Source: Bradyrhizobium diazoefficiens (GTDB lineage: Bacteria; Pseudomonadota; Alphaproteobacteria; Rhizobiales; Xanthobacteraceae). From it: a DNA stretch of 64,000 nt. Of the stretch, positions 58,185 through 64,000 are shown in pieces. Location of the stretch: the NCBI RefSeq assembly GCF_018131015.1, contig NZ_JAFCJJ010000020.1, positions 55,500 through 119,499 of the forward strand, written 5' to 3'. Both the position numbers and the translations under genes were made by a program. How positions within the stretch are numbered: the first letter of the stretch is position 1; each line of letters starts with the position of its first letter. A model generated the notes under the pieces. The model saw only the letters and a list, made by a program, of their open reading frames with translations. It made no database searches and was not told the DNA's origin.

Positions 58185-58352
58185 GCAAGCCTCGCCGCTC
58201 TGCTCCAGTTTCTCGGCGAGGCCTGTACGCAGGCGTCAAACAGTTTGGTCGCGGGCCGCGGGGAGGGGTGGGAATACGCCTTTTTCCTCCGGGTCCCGGA
58301 AGGCCGACACGGACAGGGAGGGCCTTTCCCAGGGGCCCTCCCTTTTCCTTTT
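58185..58352 (+). ncRNA. Candidate structured small RNA ending in an intrinsic terminator
   Basis: The 473-base gap between the PAS_5 and rhomboid genes holds a stable hairpin (GCCTCGCCG at 58189 with CGGCGAGGC at 58214), a short GCCTG/CAGGC hairpin, a G-rich stretch and a strong terminator, with no convincing ORF. It is not recognisable as SRP RNA, tmRNA or RNase P RNA. The 5' end is a guess. An mRNA leader of the rhomboid gene with an attenuator is the alternative. Confidence 0.4.
58316..58352 (+). terminator. Strong intrinsic terminator
   Basis: GGGAGGGCC and GGCCCTCCC form a 9 bp stem followed by TTTTCCTTTT on the plus strand. Confidence 0.88.
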
Positions 58353-58446
58353 GTGCACTCGTTTGTGCACTTGCACGGGATGGGTAAAGGCGACTATCTC
58401 CAAGGCCTGTCATTAAGGCCTGTCGTCGCGCCGAAAGCCAAGACCC

Positions 58447-59253
58447 TTGGACTCCCCGCAAGACTCCCCGCCGGACCTGCCGGCCACCATCGAGGAGGCT
58501 CCGCGCGAGCCGATCCTGACGCTGCCGCTGGCGCTGACGGCCTACGTCCTGCTGCTGGCGGTGATTCATCTGCGGGTGCTGTTGCCGCCGGAACTGGAGA
58601 ACTGGACCATCGACGTCTTCGGCTTCATCCCGAAGCGCTACGATTCCTCGCTGCTCAATCTGCCGATCCCGGGCGGGTCCGGCGCGAAGGTCTGGAGCTT
58701 CGTCACCTATTCGCTGCTGCACGCCAATCTCACCCATCTCGGCTTCAACGTGCTGTGGCTGTTGCCGTTCGGCAGCGCGCTGGCGCGACGATTCGGCGCA
58801 GTGCGCTTCTTCGTCTTCCTGGCGGTGACGGCGGCGGCCGGCGCGCTCGCCCATCTGCTCACCCATGAGCACGCCGTGGTGCCGATGATCGGCGCCTCGG
58901 CCTCGGTGTCGGGGGCGATGGCGGCGGCGATCCGCTTTGCCTTCGTGCGCGGCAGCTTCCTGTCGTTCAACCGTTCGGATGCCGATACCGCCGCAAGGGT
59001 TCCGGCCCTGCCGCTGTCGCGCGCGCTGCGCGACGGGCGCGTGGTCGGCTTCCTGGCGGTGTGGTTCGCGCTCAACGTCGTGTTCGGCGTCGGCGCGATC
59101 GGGGTCGAGACCGAAGGCGCGAGCGTGGCCTGGCAGGCGCATATCGGCGGCTTCTTCGCAGGCCTCCTGCTGTTCGCGCTGTTCGATCCCGTACCGCGCG
59201 CGGGAAGCGATGCTGCGGATGCGTCATCACAGGACATTTCAAACCGTATCTGA
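58447..59253 (+). CDS. Rhomboid-family intramembrane serine protease
   Basis: The 268-residue protein has six or seven membrane helices, the family text HANLTHLGFNVLWLLPFG, the nucleophile Ser151 in GASAS and His232 in QAHIGGF. It should cut single-pass membrane proteins within the bilayer. The only usable start is TTG (58447), because a TAA lies 35 bases upstream in frame and no ATG or GTG intervenes before coding text. A strong terminator lies about 95 bases upstream, so it needs its own promoter. It is followed by a CBS protein gene after about 250 bases. Confidence 0.9.
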   Translation: MDSPQDSPPDLPATIEEAPREPILTLPLALTAYVLLLAVIHLRVLLPPELENWTIDVFGFIPKRYDSSLLNLPIPGGSGAKVWSFVTYSLLHANLTHLGFNVLWLLPFGSALARRFGAVRFFVFLAVTAAAGALAHLLTHEHAVVPMIGASASVSGAMAAAIRFAFVRGSFLSFNRSDADTAARVPALPLSRALRDGRVVGFLAVWFALNVVFGVGAIGVETEGASVAWQAHIGGFFAGLLLFALFDPVPRAGSDAADASSQDISNRI

Positions 59254-59327
59254 AGCGGCGCTTGCGGGGCGGCCTGAATTCATCCATCATTCCCATGAAG
59301 AATGTTCCGAAGCGACATGCTGGCGGA

Positions 59328-59375
59328 GCATGGTCCGGAAAAGGGTAGCGGTTTTCCGGCAGGGCCAGGCTCATG
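59328..59375 (-). repeat. Degraded copy of the double-hairpin repeat
   Basis: GCATGGTCCGGAAAAGG and GCGGTTTTCCGGCAGGGCC resemble the second hairpin of 51991-52086 in the opposite orientation, with several substitutions. No gene is present. Confidence 0.55.
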
Positions 59376-59501
59376 ACAACGGCGATGCTTCGCAAAGCGC
59401 AGAAGCGTGAAACCGGCGCCAAGCAAAACTGTTAGTTGAAGACCCGAAGAACAAGTCCGGACCGCCGGTCAGCGGGACGGCTCCGATTCAGGGAGGCGAC
59501 A

Positions 59502-59930
59502 ATGACGGTACGTTCCATTCTCAACACCAAGGGCCATCAGGTCATGAGCGTCGAGCCCGACGCCAGGCTCTCGGCCGCGATCAAGCTGCTCGGCGAGAAG
59601 AAGATCGGCGCGGTGCTGGTGATGAACCAGAGCCGGCTCGAGGGCATCCTGTCGGAGCGCGACATCGTGCGCGTGCTCGGTGAGCGCGGCGCCGCCGCGC
59701 TGGAGGAGCCGGTCGCCCAGGTCATGACGCGCAAGGTGGTGACCTGCAAGGAGACGGACACGGTCGCCGAATTGATGGAGATCATGACCACCGGCAAGTT
59801 CCGCCATCTGCCGGTGCTGGAGAACAACAAGGTGGTCGGCCTGATCTCGATCGGCGACATCGTCAAATGGCGTGTCCGCGAATACGAGTCCGAGCAGGAA
59901 GCCCTGCGCGACTACATCAAGACCGCCTGA
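59502..59930 (+). CDS. Protein with two CBS domains
   Basis: The 142-residue protein consists of a Bateman pair. The first CBS has VMSVEPDARLSAAIKLLGEK and GILSERDIVRVL; the second has VMTRKVVTCKETDTVAELME and GLISIGDIVKWRV. Such stand-alone CBS proteins bind AMP, ATP or other nucleotides and sense cell energy or redox state. GGGAGG lies a few bases upstream of the chosen ATG. It converges on the patatin-like gene, with 19 bases between stops. Confidence 0.9.
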   Translation: MTVRSILNTKGHQVMSVEPDARLSAAIKLLGEKKIGAVLVMNQSRLEGILSERDIVRVLGERGAAALEEPVAQVMTRKVVTCKETDTVAELMEIMTTGKFRHLPVLENNKVVGLISIGDIVKWRVREYESEQEALRDYIKTA

Positions 59931-59949
59931 GCGGCCTCACTCGCTTGCC

Positions 59950-60969
59950 TCACTCGCTTGCCTTGGGCCCGGCGCCCTCGGGCGCCGGCGCCAGCACCTC
60001 GATCGCCTCCTGGATCGAGTCCAGCGCGCGCTCCGCGGCGCGGGCGCCGAATGCGATCAAATCGTCGGCGCGGTGGAAATCGAACCAGCCGAAATGGCCG
60101 ATCCGCGGCGTGATGAGCAGGTCCGGCGGATCGCCGGCGAGCCGTGCGCGGGTGATGCGGTCCTGCATGATGTTGAAGGCATCCACCATCACCGAGGAGA
60201 TGCCGGGCCGGCCGGCGCTGCCGAAGAACTCCCGCTTCACGGCCTTCTCGGCCGAGAAGAATTTCGGAAAACGGCGCTTCGCCGCCGGCTCCTCCGTCAC
60301 GGGCGCGGGCGGCTGCGGCATCGCGCCGTGCGAATGGATCGTGGTCGAATGGGTGAAGATGTCGGTGGAGAGATTGGCGGCGATGACGATTTCGGCGCCG
60401 AGCGCGCGCGCGGCCGAGACCGGCACCGGGTTCACCAGCGCGCCGTCCACCAGCCAGCGATCGCCGATCAGCACCGGCGAGAAGATGCCCGGCAGCGCAT
60501 AGGAGGCGCGCATCGCGTCGACCACGCGGCCGCGCGTCAGCCAGATCTCGTGGCCGGTGCGGACCTCGGTCGCGACGGCGGCGAACTTGATCGGAAGGTC
60601 TTCGATCAGCGTCTGGCCGACCGCTTCCTCGATCCGGGTTGCAAGCTTCTCGCCGCCGATCAGGCCGGAGCCGTTGAGGCGGATGTCGAGATAGCCGAGG
60701 ATGTTGCGCATCCCTTGCAGGCTGCGTCCCCATTCTTCGAGCGTATCGAGCTGGCTGGCCGCATAGATGCCGCCGACCACGGCACCGATCGAGGTGCCCA
60801 CCACAACGTCCGGCACGATGCCATTGGCAATCAGGGTTCTCAGGATCCCGATGTGGGCAAAGCCGCGCGCCGCGCCCCCGCCGAGGGCGAGGCCGATGAC
60901 CGGCCGGCGGATACTGCCAAGGCCGACCTTCTCGCCATTCGCCCCGTTCACGCCCCGACCTCTCAACAT
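59950..60969 (-). CDS. Patatin-like phospholipase (RssA-type)
   Basis: The 339-residue protein (from ATG 60969) has the patatin oxyanion loop GGGAARG, nucleophile Ser60 in GTSIG and the dyad acid Asp175 in VDGALVNPVP. It should hydrolyse lipid acyl esters; it is cytosolic with no signal peptide. A TTG start at 61017 would add 16 residues. The C-terminal part (PKFFSAEKAVKREFFGSAGR) is specific to the alphaproteobacterial group. It is divergent from the secreted protein gene at 61221. Confidence 0.88.
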   Translation of the reverse strand: MLRGRGVNGANGEKVGLGSIRRPVIGLALGGGAARGFAHIGILRTLIANGIVPDVVVGTSIGAVVGGIYAASQLDTLEEWGRSLQGMRNILGYLDIRLNGSGLIGGEKLATRIEEAVGQTLIEDLPIKFAAVATEVRTGHEIWLTRGRVVDAMRASYALPGIFSPVLIGDRWLVDGALVNPVPVSAARALGAEIVIAANLSTDIFTHSTTIHSHGAMPQPPAPVTEEPAAKRRFPKFFSAEKAVKREFFGSAGRPGISSVMVDAFNIMQDRITRARLAGDPPDLLITPRIGHFGWFDFHRADDLIAFGARAAERALDSIQEAIEVLAPAPEGAGPKASE

Positions 60970-61220
60970 GTCCAGCACTTGAAAACTCTCCAACGTGGTG
61001 GCCAGCCGCACCACCAAGACTAAGGCAGCCCGTTCACCCTGCGCCAGAACCGGAGCGGAGCATGGTTTATGCCGCTTTGAGGAGGGCGCTGGGCGGGAAT
61101 ATGGCAGTGTTCCGTTGCCGTGGAACTAATCACCCAGGTGTCATCGGGGTTCCAAATCTCCGTAGTTCACGGGGTTCCGGAGGCTTGAATTTGCCGCGTT
61201 TTCGGTGAAAAGCAGAGGGC

Positions 61221-62270
61221 ATGACTCTCGGGGGTGACGGCATCATCGGATGGCGGCGCAGCAAATTGCTGCTGCCGGCGGCCGTAATCGCGTCCCTCAT
61301 GCTCGGCGGCCCGGTCCGGGCGCAGCTTTTCTCCGATCGTCCGCCACCGGTGCCGCCGGCCTCGGTTCCCGACCCCGGCGGAGCCGTCAGCCTGGCGCCG
61401 CCGCAGGGGCCCGCCAGCCTGCCGCCGACCATGACCCAGCCGGTCTCGCCGGTGATTCCGCCCGCGGTGACCACCGTGCCGCCGGCCGCCCCGCTCAATG
61501 CCGCCGCGCCCGGCCAGGCCGTGCTGTCGCTGACCGCCCGATACGGCAAGGACTCAGGCCCCATCACCAGCGGCCTGGTCTGGCGGGTGTTCGCCGACCG
61601 GCCCGACGAGAACGGCACCTTCAAGCTGATCCGCGAGGACCGCAACGCCACCCCCAATATCGTGCTGCCGCCCGGCAACTACGTCGTCCATGTCGCCTTC
61701 GGCCTCGTCAGCGCCGTGCGCACCGTCAGCCTGAAGGCGGAGACCGACCGCGAATCCTTCGTGCTGCCGGCGGGGGGGCTGCGCATCGAGGGCCGCGTCG
61801 GCACCAGCCGCATCCCGCAGAACCAGATCTCGTTCGCGATCTACAAGGGCAGCCAGTTCGAGGCCGGCGAGCGCGCCTCCTTGGTGCCGACCGTCGCCGC
61901 CGGCGACGTCGTGCTGCTGCCGGAGGGCACCTACTACATCATCTCGAACTACGGCGACGCCAACTCGGTGGTGCGCTCCGACATCCGCGTGCAGGCCGGC
62001 AAGCTCACCGACGTCACCATCACCCACCGCGCCGCCGTGATCACGCTGAAACTCGTCAGTGACCGCGGCGGCGAGGCGCTCGCCAACACCGCCTGGTCGG
62101 TGCTGACCCCCGGCGGCGACGTGATCAAGGAATCGATCGGCGCCTTCCCGCGCGTCGTGCTCTCCGAGGGCGAATATCGCGCCATCGCCAAGAACGAGGG
62201 CAAGGTCTATGAGCGCGGCTTCAACGTCGTCAACGGCGTTGACGGCGAGGTGGAAGTCGTCGCGCGCTGA
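61221..62270 (+). CDS. Secreted protein of unknown function with Pro-rich linker
   Basis: The 349-residue protein has a signal peptide (about residues 1-35, LLLPAAVIASLMLGG, cleavage near VRAQ). A Pro/Val-rich linker (about 40-95) follows, and then three beta-rich domains that look like CarboxypepD_reg-like folds (TPNIVLPPGNYVVHVAFG, VLLPEGTYYIISNYGDANSV, VVLSEGEYRAIAKNEGK). The repeated xLPxGxY motifs suggest a tandem beta-sandwich protein of the periplasm or surface. No enzyme motif is visible. It is monocistronic. Confidence 0.8.
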   Translation: MTLGGDGIIGWRRSKLLLPAAVIASLMLGGPVRAQLFSDRPPPVPPASVPDPGGAVSLAPPQGPASLPPTMTQPVSPVIPPAVTTVPPAAPLNAAAPGQAVLSLTARYGKDSGPITSGLVWRVFADRPDENGTFKLIREDRNATPNIVLPPGNYVVHVAFGLVSAVRTVSLKAETDRESFVLPAGGLRIEGRVGTSRIPQNQISFAIYKGSQFEAGERASLVPTVAAGDVVLLPEGTYYIISNYGDANSVVRSDIRVQAGKLTDVTITHRAAVITLKLVSDRGGEALANTAWSVLTPGGDVIKESIGAFPRVVLSEGEYRAIAKNEGKVYERGFNVVNGVDGEVEVVAR

Positions 62271-62577
62271 CGCCGTTCTCATCCGGTGCATGAAAGCACC
62301 ACCTTCGGATACCGGGTCCTCACTCACTTGATAAATGTTGTGTTTGTCAGCGCTCCCAGCGGCGGCCGCGGAGCGCTCCGGAAACACCGGCAGTCACCGC
62401 TTATTCCCTGATGTCGTGATGTCGTCACAGCGGCGCGAGATACCTATTTCCGATAATCAATTTAATTCTCTTTCCGTCCTGCTGCGTTATATGTCGGGCG
62501 TCCGTCCAATGGGGGAAGCCGGAGCAGGCTGGAATGCCTGCCGGACCGGCAAGGAGCAGGGGACCAAGCTCGTCGGC

Positions 62578-62772
62578 ATGTTCGAAGTGATCCTTACCAG
62601 ACGCAAGCGGTTCGGCTGGCGCTGGCAGGTGTGCGACCAGTCCGGCAAGATTTTTGCCGATGGCTTCGAGCGCACCCGGCCGGCCGCCAAATATCATGGC
62701 GAGCGCGCCCTGTTCTTCCTGTTGTCGCAAGCCTATCTGCGCAAGCGCTCCGAGGCCTCGAGCGAGGACTAG
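62578..62772 (+). CDS. Small basic protein of unknown function
   Basis: The 64-residue protein starts MFEVILTRRKRFGWRWQVCD and continues with GKIFADGFERTRPAAKYHGE and a helical ending. The pattern (RWxVCxxxG, F-R-x-x-xAAxY) is seen in small rhizobial proteins without known function. The longer frame from 62335 has no coding character before MFEV. Its last 4 bases overlap the convergent histidine kinase gene. Confidence 0.65.
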   Translation: MFEVILTRRKRFGWRWQVCDQSGKIFADGFERTRPAAKYHGERALFFLLSQAYLRKRSEASSED

Positions 62773-64000
62773 CGCCGCGCCAGGCCGGTCGCCTCGAGCG
62801 GAAGATAGATCCGAAAGATCATTCCATGGGGGATATTGCGCGACGCCGAGAGTCGTCCCCCGTGCGCCTCGACGATCGACTTGCAAATCGCCAGCCCGAC
62901 TCCGGTGCCCGTGGGCTTGGTCGTGAAGAACGGTTCGAAAATATAGTCGATGTCCTTGTCGTCGACGCCATTTCCGCAATCTTCGACCGTGATCACGACA
63001 TCGGATTGGTCCCGGGTGACGTCCGATCCGATGCGCAGCACGCGCGGTAGATCGGTGATCTCTCGCATCGCTTCCACGGCGTTGAGGATCAGGTTCAGCA
63101 TCACCTGCCGGAATTGCCCCCTGTCGATGACGATTTGTGGAAGCTCCGTGCTCAGGGAAAGTGCAGGCGTCACGCCCTGCATGCGCAAGTCGACGTCGGC
63201 CAGCGTGAGCACGTCCCGAATGAGATCGTTGGGATTGAGCAGAACTCTTCCGCGCAGGTCCTTGTGGAACATGTTGCGGATGCCGTCGATCACTTCGCGG
63301 ACGCGGCGGGCATCGTTGCCGACGTCGACCAGGGCGGACTTCGCCTCCTCGATGTCGGGAGTCGAGCCCGACAGCATCGCCTCCGCCGACTCCGCGTTCA
63401 GCATGATCGCACCGAGCGGCTGATGGATCTCGTGCGCGATCGATGCTGCCATTGTGTCCATCTCGATGTGCCGCGTGTCGCGCGCCTGATTCCGCCCGAG
63501 CACGGATTGGGCGAGGTGCGCGTAGAGTCTCGTCGTCTCGGACAGCAGGATGACCAGCACCGAGATGGCGGCGGCGAGCGCGAATATCCTGCTGCCGTAC
63601 CAGCCCACGCTGAAGCGGGCGCTTATGAAGGTCGTCGCCAGCAGGATTTCAAGCACCCAGGCGTAGCACATGACGAGGAGCCACGAATCGAGAACGGAAC
63701 GTCGCTTCCAGAACAAGATGACCACGGCCGCCACACTCGTTGACAGCAACGCGGCGCCGTACCACGTGCTGATCGCCAGATTGATCCTGACGGGATCGTG
63801 CATGACTTTCGGAAGCAGATCCTCGCCTGCGGTGCAGAGCAGTGTCAGCCCGACGGCTGCCGTGACCACGATGCCGATGCTCCAGCGAATGGCAACAGCA
63901 GGTGGGTGCGATTCCCTGCTGACCCCCTCGTTCAGATCTTTCCGTAGCGCATAGAGGATGACGGCCACCGGCAATCCCGCGTGGGAAAGAAAGAAGATCC
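62769..64000 (-). CDS. Membrane-bound sensor histidine kinase, N-terminus beyond the window
   Basis: The visible 411 residues contain about six membrane helices of a MASE4-like input region (HAGLPVAVILYALRKDL, TWYGAALLSTSVAAVVILFW) and the H-box with the phosphorylated His (ASIAHEIHQPLGAIM). The N-box (MLNLILNAVEAM) and the G/F boxes (EPFFTTKPTGTGVGLAICKS) follow. The frame is open up to the window edge, so the 5' end is missing; the first internal TTG is not a real start. A partner response regulator is expected outside the window. Confidence 0.88.
   Translation of the reverse strand, partial: IFFLSHAGLPVAVILYALRKDLNEGVSRESHPPAVAIRWSIGIVVTAAVGLTLLCTAGEDLLPKVMHDPVRINLAISTWYGAALLSTSVAAVVILFWKRRSVLDSWLLVMCYAWVLEILLATTFISARFSVGWYGSRIFALAAAISVLVILLSETTRLYAHLAQSVLGRNQARDTRHIEMDTMAASIAHEIHQPLGAIMLNAESAEAMLSGSTPDIEEAKSALVDVGNDARRVREVIDGIRNMFHKDLRGRVLLNPNDLIRDVLTLADVDLRMQGVTPALSLSTELPQIVIDRGQFRQVMLNLILNAVEAMREITDLPRVLRIGSDVTRDQSDVVITVEDCGNGVDDKDIDYIFEPFFTTKPTGTGVGLAICKSIVEAHGGRLSASRNIPHGMIFRIYLPLEATGLARR

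Noticed and set aside
61100..61220. Possible EcfG-type promoter (GGAAC) upstream of the secreted protein gene
   Set aside because: A GGAAC is present, but no CGTT lies at the required 16-17 base spacing, so the match is not convincing.

Overview
The window looks like chromosomal DNA of a Bradyrhizobium-type alphaproteobacterium (Nitrobacteraceae). The evidence is the high GC content, the PAS_5, DUF2934 and DUF3126 families, BTLCP peptidases, FCD-GntR regulators, and the many palindromic intergenic repeats typical of that group. No ribosomal RNA operon or CRISPR array is present. Assignments rest on reading motifs by eye; no database search was run.

Layout. 1-3071: a DUF2934 protein and a TAXI-type TRAP solute receptor. 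3072-17087 (minus strand): a compact secretion locus. A small PilZ protein is followed by two ABC half-transporters with complementary defects, a HlyD-type adaptor, and a 2800-residue adhesin with 18 VCBS-type repeats. This is best read as a type I secretion system with its own giant substrate, possibly under c-di-GMP control. 17100-18950 is gene-poor, with very small ORFs, a decayed ORF and the 5' half of a tRNA-Leu. 18954-27657 holds a lipoprotein, a flavin monooxygenase, a zinc-finger protein, a membrane protein plus hydrolase pair, small lineage-type proteins, a polytopic membrane protein, cysE and a DUF3126 protein.

27660-35581 is accessory. It has two palindromic repeats, an IS5-type transposase with an internal deletion, and a TetR/VOC/flavoprotein cluster. 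It also has a 3512 bp transposon (31813-35324) that has split a PaaI-type thioesterase gene and is flanked by an 8 bp target duplication. Inside are an IS1-like transposase, a tiny four-CxxC zinc protein, a small basic protein, a DinJ/YafQ-type toxin-antitoxin pair, a recombinase-like protein lacking its catalytic end, and a tRNA-like gene with an ACT anticodon.

35737-64000 is mostly ordinary. It contains a gamma carbonic anhydrase, an Rmf-like protein, and a polyamine-type ABC transporter operon ending in an Asp/Glu/hydantoin racemase with a divergent FCD-GntR regulator. A BTLCP (LapG-type) protease lies next to a double PilZ protein. Further on are two MFS carriers, acetyltransferases, a zinc alcohol dehydrogenase, a DEAD-box helicase, two tandem secreted proteins with polyglycine tails, a PAS_5 protein, a candidate small RNA, a rhomboid protease, a CBS protein, a patatin-like lipase and a histidine kinase cut by the window edge.

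The features most worth follow-up are the adhesin secretion locus with its paired degenerate ABC subunits and the passenger-laden transposon with its unusual tRNA.
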